NCBI GenBank assembly: GCA_002491825.1
Contig: DKWR01000053.1
Coordinates: 10,706-33,390, forward strand
Length of the DNA stretch: 22,685 bases
Direction of reading: 5' to 3'
DNA from: Ruminococcaceae bacterium UBA7147
GTDB taxonomy: Bacteria > Bacillota > Clostridia > Oscillospirales > Acutalibacteraceae
The notes beneath the pieces are model-generated. The model was not told the DNA's origin. It was given only the letters and a program-made list of their open reading frames with translations, and made no database searches. Made by a program: the position numbers and the translations under genes. This document shows positions 13,462 through 20,002 of this stretch, piece after piece (the first letter of the stretch is position 1; the number at the start of each line of letters is the position of its first letter).

Positions 13462-15445
13462 CTCTGATTTTATTTTTGTCTGTTACAGTGACCTTACATT
13501 GTGCTGTTTTGCCGTTGTAAAGAGTGATTTTTATGTACGCAGTTCCGTTTCCTTTTGCGGTAATAGTCGCTTTGTTTGCGCTTCCTTTTGTAACGGTTGC
13601 AACGCTTGAATTTGTAGTTGACCACTTCAGATTAGCCGCATTTGCATATGCTCCGCTGTTTGTGCTTTCGCTGATTACGTAGGTTTCACCCTTGTCGAGC
13701 GTAACACTCGTTGGGTTTGTTTTTACGCTTGAAGGCGCATTCTTAACGGTTACTTTGCATTGTGCGGTTTTGCCGTTATAAAGAGTGATTTTTATGTATG
13801 CTGTACCTACGCCTTTTGCGGTAATTGTAGCTTTGTTGCCGCTTCCTTTTGTAACGGTTGCAACGCTTGAATTTGACGTTGTCCATTTCAGGTTAGCCGC
13901 ATTTGCATATGTACCGCTGTTTGTATTTTCGCTGATTGTGTATTTTTCACCCTTGCCGAGTGTAACACTTGTTGGGTTTGTTTTTACGCTTGAAGGAGCA
14001 TTTTTAACTGTTACTTTACACGTTGCGGTTTTGCCGTTGTAAAGAGTGATTTTTATGTATGCTGTACCGTTGCCCTTTGCGGTAACAGTCGCTTTGTTGC
14101 CACTGCCTTTTGTAACTGTGGCAACGCTTGAATTTGAAGTTGACCATTTCAGGTTAGCCGCATTTGCATATGCTCCGCTGTTTGTGCTTTCGCTGATTGT
14201 GTATTTTTCACCCTTACCGAGAGTTACGCTTGTCGGGTTGGTCTTCACGCTTGTAGGTGCATTTTTAACTGTTACTTTGCATTGTGCGGTTTTGCCGTTA
14301 TAGGTTTTAATTGTGATTATTGCAGTGCCGACGCCTTTAGCCGTTACAGTTGCTTTGTTTGCACTGCCTTTTGTAACTGTAGCAACCGAAGTGTTTGAAC
14401 TGCTCCAACTGAATCCCCATGCATATGAGCCGCTGTTTGTGCTTTCGCTGATTGTGTATTTTTCACCCTTACCGAGAGTTACGCTTGTCGGGTTTACCTT
14501 AACGCTTGTCGGGGCAGGCTTGACTGTTACTTTACACGTTGCAGTTTTTCCGTTTGTTGTTTTTACGGTGATGTTAGCCGTTCCCGACTTTTTGGCAGTC
14601 ACCTTGCCGCTGCTGTCAACGGAAGCAACTGACGAATTACTGCTCGACCATGTGCAGGCTTGATTTGCGCTTGACGGTGAAACAGTCTTGATAAGTCCGT
14701 ATTTTTCACCCACACCGAGAGTTAGCGTTCCTCTGTTTAGCTTGACTGAAGTAGGTGCACCTAAATTATTAATGTTTGAGTTAGTAATCTTTTTCCATGA
14801 AATATTCTTTTTATTCTTGTTCGGAATATATGCGTTTACATAAGCGTCATATTGTGCTTTTGTCAGTTTTTCGTCGTTTACAACGTATATAACGCCATCA
14901 TGGTCAACGTCTTCCGATGGATTGTATTCGTTAGGAAAATCTTTATTTTTGTCAATGCTATATGCACTATAAACGCTGTTAAATCTATTAGAGTAATTAC
15001 TGTATGAATAAACGCTATATGGCCATATAGCATCTCCCGGTCCCTGATTATGGCTTGCCTTAAGAACCATATATCCGTATTTATAAAATTCCGGATATGC
15101 ACCATATCGGCCGAGTGAAACAAGATGATTATAATCGTTGACTGTAAAAATTTCGGAATACATACCCAACGTGTATGTTTCTGTATAATCAACAATAAGT
15201 TCGTCTGTTCCGTCCTCGTTTACATCTGCAACAGCAAAACTGCATTTTTCAATATCCGCTTTGTTATTGTCAAACAAATAAACATAATCAAGCGGATTAT
15301 CATGAACTTCTTTTAATAATAGTTTATATAAATACAGTTGATCTGAATTTATAGCTGCACTCGCCGAAAACGGTGCAGCAGTCAGTACACCAAACGCCAT
15401 AATTACCGCCATAAAGATAGATGTCAGTTTCTTCATTTTCCTCAT
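13445..15445 (-). CDS. Secreted protein with five BIG2 (Ig-like) repeats
   Basis: The 666-aa product has a signal peptide (MRKMKKLTSI followed by a hydrophobic stretch and cleavage near SASA, residue 30), an N-terminal domain of about 31-225 with the calcium-loop-like DVNEDGTDEL (74-83) and DVDHDG (179-184), and five bacterial Ig-like BIG2 domains at about 230-309, 311-395, 396-482, 483-569 and 570-654. Each has the usual NPTSVTLGKGE start, W(S/T)(S/T)SNSSVATV centre and CKVTVK end. Such proteins act at the cell surface as adhesins or spacers; no catalytic domain is visible. AGGAGG lies seven bases before the ATG and a consensus promoter lies 60 bases further up. No LPXTG, SLH or dockerin is evident in this frame. 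The frame ends at RDDFYK, and a matching domain continues in the +1 frame downstream. Composition is richer in N, K, Y and T than that of its neighbours. Confidence 0.88.
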   Translation of the reverse strand: MRKMKKLTSIFMAVIMAFGVLTAAPFSASAAINSDQLYLYKLLLKEVHDNPLDYVYLFDNNKADIEKCSFAVADVNEDGTDELIVDYTETYTLGMYSEIFTVNDYNHLVSLGRYGAYPEFYKYGYMVLKASHNQGPGDAIWPYSVYSYSNYSNRFNSVYSAYSIDKNKDFPNEYNPSEDVDHDGVIYVVNDEKLTKAQYDAYVNAYIPNKNKKNISWKKITNSNINNLGAPTSVKLNRGTLTLGVGEKYGLIKTVSPSSANQACTWSSSNSSVASVDSSGKVTAKKSGTANITVKTTNGKTATCKVTVKPAPTSVKVNPTSVTLGKGEKYTISESTNSGSYAWGFSWSSSNTSVATVTKGSANKATVTAKGVGTAIITIKTYNGKTAQCKVTVKNAPTSVKTNPTSVTLGKGEKYTISESTNSGAYANAANLKWSTSNSSVATVTKGSGNKATVTAKGNGTAYIKITLYNGKTATCKVTVKNAPSSVKTNPTSVTLGKGEKYTISENTNSGTYANAANLKWTTSNSSVATVTKGSGNKATITAKGVGTAYIKITLYNGKTAQCKVTVKNAPSSVKTNPTSVTLDKGETYVISESTNSGAYANAANLKWSTTNSSVATVTKGSANKATITAKGNGTAYIKITLYNGKTAQCKVTVTDKNKIRDDFYK
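13484..14515 (-). repeat. Four tandem Ig-repeat coding units, three of about 261 bp nearly identical
   Basis: Units at 14515-14261, 14260-14000, 13999-13739 and 13738-13484 (minus strand) encode BIG2 domains 2 to 5. The last three have the same 87-codon period; unit 5 stops two codons short. They differ at few amino acids, and long stretches of DNA are the same, which points to recent duplication or gene conversion. A more divergent unit 1 lies at 14758-14519. Confidence 0.85.
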
Positions 15446-15501
15446 TACAATTCCTCCTAATCTTTTCGTTTGTTATAAAACTATATACTATTACAGTTAT
15501 T

Positions 15502-15529
15502 ATTATACTGTTTTACTATAATTTGTCAA
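15502..15529 (-). promoter_or_regulatory. BIG2 gene promoter
   Basis: On the minus strand a consensus TTGACA (15529-15524) and a perfect TATAAT (15507-15502) are separated by 16 bases, about 55 bases upstream of the start codon. This predicts strong sigma-A transcription. Confidence 0.8.
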
Positions 15530-15586
15530 TAACAAGTGCAAATTTTATGCTATAAATGAATCATATCTGCAACAGCCAACAAAAAA

Positions 15587-15613
15587 TCCCTGTCCAAAAT
15601 TAATCGGGCAGGG
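15587..15613 (-). terminator. Intrinsic terminator of the coiled-coil protein gene (twin copy 2)
   Basis: CCCTGTCC (15588-15595) pairs with GGGCAGGG (15606-15613), with one wobble, and on the minus strand is followed by ATTTTTT. It lies 23 bases past the stop codon of the gene at 15637. It is almost the same sequence as the terminator at 12781-12808. Confidence 0.88.
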
Positions 15614-15636
15614 ATAGCGTTTATTATTTTATATTA

Positions 15637-16230
15637 TCAGAAAAGCTCGCCTTCGGGGGACTCGCTGTCGTCCTCGGCTTCGGTTTCTTCGTCGGCAGAG
15701 GTAAGTTCTTCCTTAAGCTCCTCGGCTTTCTCCTCAACCTTTTCTGCGGTTTCTTCAGCCTCGTCTTTAATCTCGTCAACGGCAGTCTTAACCTGTGCTT
15801 CAATGCTTTCAAACGGTGACGACTTATAGTCGCTCTCGTTTGAGCAGGCTACTGTAATGTCAACCACCTCTTTTGTGCTGTAGTCTTTTTCCTCGTCGGG
15901 GTTGCCGTAGAAAATATCGTTCTGACTGTCAACAATCTTTCTGTAGCACTCTCTTGCTCTGGCAATCTTCGCCTTTGACTTTTCAATAACCTCAAAAAGC
16001 TTTTTCTGATTTTCGGCAGAAACTGCTTTGCCGTTTTTCTGCGATTCGTAAAGCTGTTTGCCGAGGGCGATATATGCTCTGTTCATAAGCTCGCTTTCGC
16101 TCTTCATAACAAGTCTTAATCTGTTGAGCTTTGCATTTGTTCTGTTCTTCTCAACAATCGACTGCGCAACAGATGAAATAGTGTCAACCGCTGTGCTGAC
16201 AGTTCCTTTTACTGTATCAAAAATCATCAT
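15637..16230 (-). CDS. Coiled-coil protein with acidic tail, function unknown
   Basis: I do not recognise a specific family. The 197-aa protein starts with an amphipathic segment (MMIFDTVKGTVSTAVDTISSV), followed by a long basic helical region (about 25-105, rich in K, R, E, L and A) and ends in a strongly acidic coiled-coil tail (about 141-197). There is no signal peptide or membrane helix, so it should be cytosolic. Two isolated cysteines (C95, C129) do not form a metal motif. The start is the ATG at 16230, with AAGGAG seven bases upstream; an earlier in-frame start would add nine residues without support. It is divergent from the CpXC gene and has its own promoter and terminator. The layout suggests a structural or scaffolding protein, which is only an inference. 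Confidence 0.75.
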   Translation of the reverse strand: MMIFDTVKGTVSTAVDTISSVAQSIVEKNRTNAKLNRLRLVMKSESELMNRAYIALGKQLYESQKNGKAVSAENQKKLFEVIEKSKAKIARARECYRKIVDSQNDIFYGNPDEEKDYSTKEVVDITVACSNESDYKSSPFESIEAQVKTAVDEIKDEAEETAEKVEEKAEELKEELTSADEETEAEDDSESPEGELF

Positions 16231-16292
16231 ATCAATTCTCCTTGCAATAAAACGCACGTTGTGCGGAAATAGAGTTTAATAATTATATTATT

Positions 16293-16321
16293 ATTATGAC
16301 AGATATTTTTGATAAAATCAA
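16293..16321 (-). promoter_or_regulatory. Promoter of the coiled-coil protein gene
   Basis: On the minus strand TTGATT (16321-16316) and CATAAT (16298-16293) are 17 bases apart, about 65 bases upstream of the start. Confidence 0.5.
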
Positions 16322-16339
16322 CATTTTTTTAAAATTTAC

Positions 16340-16368
16340 TTGTGAAAATCACAGTCAATTGATATAAT
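16340..16368 (+). promoter_or_regulatory. CpXC gene promoter with a TGTGA-TCACA palindrome over the -35 box
   Basis: TTGTGA (16340-16345) and a perfect TATAAT (16363-16368) are 17 bases apart, 22 bases before the start codon. A perfect 13-base palindrome, TGTGAAAATCACA (16341-16353), covers the -35 box and could be a repressor or activator site. Confidence 0.6.
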
Positions 16369-16390
16369 TAACTGTAAAGAGGTGTCAGAT

Positions 16391-17089
16391 ATGCCCGATA
16401 ACATAGTAAACAAGGCTATTGTCTGCCCAATGTGCGGTGAGCTGGGCAAGGCAGAAATATACACAAGCGTGAACACAACCGTAAATAAGGCTTTGAGAAG
16501 CAAGGTGCTTGACGGTGAGCTTTTTTCATGGCACTGTCCGTCGTGCAATTACAGAGCAAGGCTGAATTACCCGATTTTGTACAACGATATGAAAAACCGT
16601 TTTATGGTTTATCTTATCCCGAAAATTGACCGCTATCAGCTATGCGACAAGGAGCTGGAGGAAAAGTACAGCAATCTGCGCAACATCAGCAAGAGGATTA
16701 CTGCCGATTTCAACTCGTTCAAGGAAAAGATTTTTATTTTTGAATCGGGGCTTGACGATATGGCGGTTGAGCTTACCAAGCTTGCAATAAGCCAGACTGT
16801 TTCTAAAAAGCTCGGCGGTGCGGAGATTACGGACGGTTATCTTTCGATGTACGACAGGGAAACAAACACGATGGGCTTTACATATTTTGCAGGCGAGGAG
16901 AGAAAGCCGTATGTGCAGACGGCTAGGCTTGAAATCTACGGCAAGTCAAAGGATATTATCGACAGATTTGCAATCAAGGACAAAAAGCTCAAGGGCTTTA
17001 TCAAGATTGACAAGGAATGGGCGGAGAATATTCTGTACCGCTACAAGCGTGCAAAGCACATTGAAAAGCTTAATAAGCTGAAAGAGTGA
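16391..17089 (+). CDS. CpXC domain zinc-binding protein
   Basis: CpXC proteins are named after two C-P-x-C knuckles that probably hold one zinc ion; their biochemical role is unknown. Here VCPMCG (C12, C15) and HCPSCNYRARL (C49, C52) lie in the first 60 residues, followed by NYPILYNDMKNRFMVYLIP, typical of the domain. The remaining 150 residues are mixed helix and strand with no membrane segment, and end in a lysine-rich helix. I choose the ATG at 16391, six bases after GAGGTG, rather than the in-frame GTG at 16382 which overlaps that ribosome site; the product is then 232 aa. It is divergent from the coiled-coil protein gene. The next gene starts 84 bases on, across a dispersed repeat, so co-transcription is possible but not assured. 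Confidence 0.8.
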   Translation: MPDNIVNKAIVCPMCGELGKAEIYTSVNTTVNKALRSKVLDGELFSWHCPSCNYRARLNYPILYNDMKNRFMVYLIPKIDRYQLCDKELEEKYSNLRNISKRITADFNSFKEKIFIFESGLDDMAVELTKLAISQTVSKKLGGAEITDGYLSMYDRETNTMGFTYFAGEERKPYVQTARLEIYGKSKDIIDRFAIKDKKLKGFIKIDKEWAENILYRYKRAKHIEKLNKLKE

Positions 17090-17093
17090 GCTA

Positions 17094-17158
17094 ATTAATT
17101 CGGAATGCAGAATGCGGAATTAATGGTCGCTCCGCTCCGAATTTATATAATATTATAA
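17094..17158. repeat. Dispersed repeat between the CpXC and three-TM protein genes
   Basis: ATTAATTC and GAATTAAT arms enclose GGAATGCAGAATGCG, followed by a 27-base block (17120-17146) that is present inverted at 8298-8324 with one mismatch. The block runs into two TATAAT sequences (17145-17150 and 17153-17158), so the element may lend a -10 box to the gene downstream. Confidence 0.65.
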
Positions 17159-17173
17159 TGTTGTTTTAACGAA

Positions 17174-18538
17174 ATGATTAATGATATAATTACTGTTTTT
17201 GAACAAAAATTTAATAAATTTGCTGACACAACCGAGGCTTTTACTACACGGTTTATCCGTGACGAGGACTCGGCTATCGGTACGCTTTGTTTTAACCGCT
17301 TCAACGTTGAGTTTGAATACTGCCTTGAATGCGGCGGTTCGGTTGAAAAAAGCGGTCTGAACATAATCGTTGACTTCTCAAAACGCAGTAAATTTCCGAT
17401 AAAATGTATGATGTACGACATTATCGGACTGTTTGACAACGACAATTTTGCCTGCTGGTTCTACTGCTTTATCGAAAATGAACAGCGGATGGAAAAATGC
17501 TTTGACAGGCTCGCAAAGGATTTTGAAGAGGTTTATCCTAAGCTAAAGGACTTTGCAAGCTCCGATGACAATATGGCTGAAATTCAGGAGGTACTGCGTA
17601 AAAATATCCTGAAAACAGTCGGTATCGACTTTGAAAAGGATATTGTCAGCGAGTTTGAAAACGGCGAAAGCGTAAACGTTGACGAGGTGTACGAGTATCT
17701 TTTCAGCCTTTACTTCGGGTTTGAGCAGTGCGCCTTTGCGTCCGATGAATACAGGGATTTTCTTGCAGGCGACTACAAAAAGGCTCAAAGAAAATACGAA
17801 AAGAAGAAAAAACGCCTTGCATACGAGGACAGACTGCTTGAATACATTGAGAATTGCGACAATCCTGCGCCTGTGTCGGGTGAGGCTTATGAATGCCTTA
17901 AGGGCGGGCTAAAGGAATATCACGGTACAAGCGGCTTTGTTCCTTATTTCGCCTCCTGCGGACTTCTGTTGATTCCTTTTCTCGCTTTGTGCATAGGAAT
18001 GTACTACGCAATTTCGGGAATACTTTATCACTCGGCGCTCTACGCAAGTCCGCTTGAGCCGTACAACGCATTATGCTGTATAATCCCTGCGATTTTTTGC
18101 AGTTTTATAGCCGCATATTTTCTGAAAGAAAGCATTTACCGCAAGTTTTTCAAGAATAAATATCAGAAAATGAAGGACTACGACGCTATTTTCAACTCCG
18201 AAAAATCGAAAAAGCGAATGAGAGTAATACTTTATATTTTCTACCTTGTGGCACTGATTTTCGTTTTTTTAAGCGCAAACAACGGCATAGCAGTTTACGA
18301 ATACGGAGTGAACGTCAACAGCCACTATTTTGACGTGACGGGCAATTTTTACAGCTACAGCGACATTGTCTGCCTTGACGCCGAGCCTGACGGAAACAGC
18401 GGAAAGTATGACCTTTATCTTGACAGTGCCGACAGCATTAACATCGGAATGTATGCTGACCGCAACGATATGGAGAAAAAAATTATTCCTGTTCTTGAAA
18501 GCAGGCAGGTTGAAATTATCCGCAACAGTACGGAGTGA
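17174..18538 (+). CDS. Three-TM protein of unknown function
   Basis: I do not recognise this family. The 454-aa protein has a large cytoplasmic N-terminal region (1-250) of mixed strands and helices, including a cysteine-containing stretch FEYCLECGG (47-55) and a lysine-rich coiled coil (about 198-225), then three membrane helices at about 256-284, 297-317 and 350-368, and a C-terminal beta-rich domain of about 85 residues. With three helices the two ends lie on opposite sides. The ATG at 17174 has no good ribosome site and lies 27 bases beyond a repeat element, so the start is less secure than others in the window. tatD follows four bases after the stop codon, indicating one operon. I see nothing to link it to a pathway. 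Confidence 0.75.
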   Translation: MINDIITVFEQKFNKFADTTEAFTTRFIRDEDSAIGTLCFNRFNVEFEYCLECGGSVEKSGLNIIVDFSKRSKFPIKCMMYDIIGLFDNDNFACWFYCFIENEQRMEKCFDRLAKDFEEVYPKLKDFASSDDNMAEIQEVLRKNILKTVGIDFEKDIVSEFENGESVNVDEVYEYLFSLYFGFEQCAFASDEYRDFLAGDYKKAQRKYEKKKKRLAYEDRLLEYIENCDNPAPVSGEAYECLKGGLKEYHGTSGFVPYFASCGLLLIPFLALCIGMYYAISGILYHSALYASPLEPYNALCCIIPAIFCSFIAAYFLKESIYRKFFKNKYQKMKDYDAIFNSEKSKKRMRVILYIFYLVALIFVFLSANNGIAVYEYGVNVNSHYFDVTGNFYSYSDIVCLDAEPDGNSGKYDLYLDSADSINIGMYADRNDMEKKIIPVLESRQVEIIRNSTE

Positions 18539-18542
18539 CAGT

Positions 18543-19310
18543 ATGAATTACGAAAATATTTTTGACGCACACGCTCACTACGACGACAAGTGGTTTGACG
18601 ACGACCGTTCCACTCTGCTTGACAATATTAAAAGCAAGGGCGTATGCGGAATTGTGAACAACTCGGTTGACTTAAAGACTGCCGAAAAGAGCATTGAATA
18701 CGCCGAAAAATACGATTTTATGTATGCCGCAGTCGGCTTTCACCCCGAAAATCTTGACGATATGCCGGCTGATTATCTCGACAGGCTTGCAGAGCTTACA
18801 AAGCACGAAAAGGTTGTTGCAATCGGCGAAACGGGACTCGACTACCACTGGGACATTCCGAAGGACAAGCAGAAAAAAGTGTTTGAGGAGCAGATTAAGC
18901 TTTCGCTCGATTTAAAAATGCCACTTGTCGTTCACGACAGAGAGGCTCACGGAGATACGTTTGATTTGCTCAGAAAATACCGCCCGAATGCGCTTGTTCA
19001 CTGCTTTTCGGGAAGCGTGGAGCTGATGAGAGAGGCAGTAAAGCTTGGAATGTACATCAGCCTGGGCGGAGTGGTAACATTCAAGAATGCTCGCCACAGC
19101 GTTGAGGTTGCAGCTGAAATTCCGATTGACAGACTTCTGCTTGAAACCGACGCACCGTATATGGCGCCCGTACCGTTTCGTGGCAAACGCTGTGACAGCT
19201 CAATGATTTTGTATGCGGCTGAAAAAATCGCCGCCGTTCGTAATATGGGCGTGCAGGAGGTACTGAATATCACCTGCGAAAATGCAAAAAGATTTTATAA
19301 TATTGAGTAA
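18543..19310 (+). CDS. tatD: TatD family metal-dependent hydrolase/DNase
   Basis: TatD enzymes are cytosolic TIM-barrel metalloenzymes with 3'-5' exonuclease activity on DNA, linked to DNA repair and quality control. The 255-aa length is normal. All metal ligands are present: H10 and H12 in FDAHAHYDD, E96 in AIGETGLDYHW, H131 in VVHDREAH, H153 in LVHCFSG and D203 in LLETDAPYMAP. The start is the ATG at 18543, eight bases after GGAG within the end of the preceding gene; frames reaching further upstream merely overlap that gene. It is the last gene before a terminator hairpin. Its coupling to the unknown three-TM protein gene is probably positional. Confidence 0.93.
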   Translation: MNYENIFDAHAHYDDKWFDDDRSTLLDNIKSKGVCGIVNNSVDLKTAEKSIEYAEKYDFMYAAVGFHPENLDDMPADYLDRLAELTKHEKVVAIGETGLDYHWDIPKDKQKKVFEEQIKLSLDLKMPLVVHDREAHGDTFDLLRKYRPNALVHCFSGSVELMREAVKLGMYISLGGVVTFKNARHSVEVAAEIPIDRLLLETDAPYMAPVPFRGKRCDSSMILYAAEKIAAVRNMGVQEVLNITCENAKRFYNIE

Positions 19311-19318
19311 AATAAAAC

Positions 19319-19348
19319 GGACTGTTGCAAAACGAATTGCGACAGTCC
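19319..19348 (+). terminator. tatD terminator (hairpin family copy A)
   Basis: GGACTGTTGC (19319-19328) pairs with GCGACAGTCC (19339-19348), with one wobble, and TGATTTTT follows. The left half plus loop, CTGTTGCAAAACGAATT, recurs exactly at 19956-19972. Confidence 0.82.
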
Positions 19349-19405
19349 TGATTTTTAATAATGTAATATTTTTTGAAAAGAATAAATATATGTTCAAATA
19401 AAATA

Positions 19406-19443
19406 TTGACAGGATTTATATTCTGTAGTACAATGTATTACAG
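19406..19443 (+). promoter_or_regulatory. TA module 2 promoter with tandem TGTANTACA operators
   Basis: A consensus TTGACA (19406-19411) and TACAAT (19429-19434) are 17 bases apart. Two 9-base palindromes, TGTAGTACA (19424-19432) and TGTATTACA (19434-19442), lie 10 bases apart over the -10 box and transcription start. This is the arrangement expected for a ribbon-helix-helix repressor binding as paired dimers. Confidence 0.72.
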
Positions 19444-19458
19444 AAAGGAGATGTCTTT

Positions 19459-19680
19459 ATGACTGTTTCTTTGAGATTAAGCGACGAAGATACAATGCTG
19501 ATAAAAAAATACGCTGAAATGAACAATATAAGCGTCTCTGATTTATTTCGTCAATCTGTTCTTGAACGTATTGAAGACGAATATGACCTTAAAGCCTATA
19601 ACAAAGCTGTTGAAGAATACAAGGCTGATCCTGTAACCTATTCTCACGATGAAGTCGGAAAGATGTTAGGTTTAATTTGA
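19459..19680 (+). CDS. Ribbon-helix-helix antitoxin of TA module 2 (RelB/DUF6290-like)
   Basis: The 73-aa protein starts with the ribbon-helix-helix fold: strand MTVSLRLSDED, helix TMLIKKYAEMNN, turn ISVSD, helix LFRQSVLERIEDE. The C-terminal half (YDLKAYNKAVEEYKADP) is the toxin-binding helix typical of RelB-like partners of RelE. The strand contacts DNA in dimers, and the two TGTANTACA sites in the promoter fit autoregulation. AAGGAG lies eight bases before the ATG. The stop codon overlaps the toxin start (TGATG). Confidence 0.87.
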   Translation: MTVSLRLSDEDTMLIKKYAEMNNISVSDLFRQSVLERIEDEYDLKAYNKAVEEYKADPVTYSHDEVGKMLGLI

Positions 19681-19946
19681 TGAAGTACAAGGTTGAATAT
19701 ACAGCACAAGCAGTTAAGCAATTAAAAAAGCTTGATAAACACACCGCCGCACTGATTTACGGTTGGATCGATAAAAATCTGGTAGATTGTGAGAATCCCC
19801 GTCTGCACGGCAAAGGACTGACCGCCAACAGAAGCGGTCAATGGCGTTACAGAATAGGTGATTACAGATTAATTGCAGAAATTCAGGACGAAAAAATAAC
19901 AATTCTTCTCCTTAATATCGGACACCGCAGGGAGATATATGACTAA
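19680..19946 (+). CDS. relE: RelE-family toxin of TA module 2
   Basis: RelE toxins cut mRNA in the ribosomal A site. The 88-aa protein begins MKYKVEYTAQAVKQLKKLDK, has the GLTANRSGQWRYRIGDYRLIAEI core (about 48-70), in which the basic and aromatic residues form the active surface, and ends ILLLNIGHRREIYD, the usual RelE C-terminus. I start it at the ATG at 19680, which shares one base with the antitoxin stop codon; an in-frame TTG lies one codon earlier. It belongs to a different toxin branch from module 1, whose antitoxin has another fold. It is followed by a terminator nearly identical to that of tatD. Confidence 0.9.
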   Translation: MKYKVEYTAQAVKQLKKLDKHTAALIYGWIDKNLVDCENPRLHGKGLTANRSGQWRYRIGDYRLIAEIQDEKITILLLNIGHRREIYD

Positions 19947-19952
19947 AACAAG

Positions 19953-19983
19953 GGGCTGTTGCAAAACGAATTTGCAACAGTCC
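19953..19983. terminator. Bidirectional terminator of TA module 2 and sortase operon (hairpin family copy B)
   Basis: GGGCTGTTGCAAA (19953-19965) pairs with TTTGCAACAGTCC (19971-19983), with one wobble, around ACGAA; GTTAATTTTT follows on the plus strand. On the minus strand the hairpin is followed by CTTGTTTTAG, so it may also stop the convergent sortase operon. Confidence 0.8.
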
Positions 19984-20002
19984 GTTAATTTTTAGGTAAT
20001 AT

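Noticed and set aside
13785..14663. Plus-strand frames of similar sequence across the BIG2 repeats
   Set aside because: They repeat with the same 261-bp period as the BIG2 units because they are their antisense shadows; the minus-strand frame has signal peptide, domains, promoter and ribosome site.
13484..14758. Repeat array considered as a CRISPR or non-coding satellite
   Set aside because: The 261-bp unit stays in frame and encodes complete BIG2 domains; no short direct repeats with unique spacers.
18366..18542. Extended N-terminus for TatD
   Set aside because: The extra 59 codons lie entirely within the preceding gene in another frame and do not match the family; the ATG at 18543 has a ribosome site and starts at the metal-binding motif.
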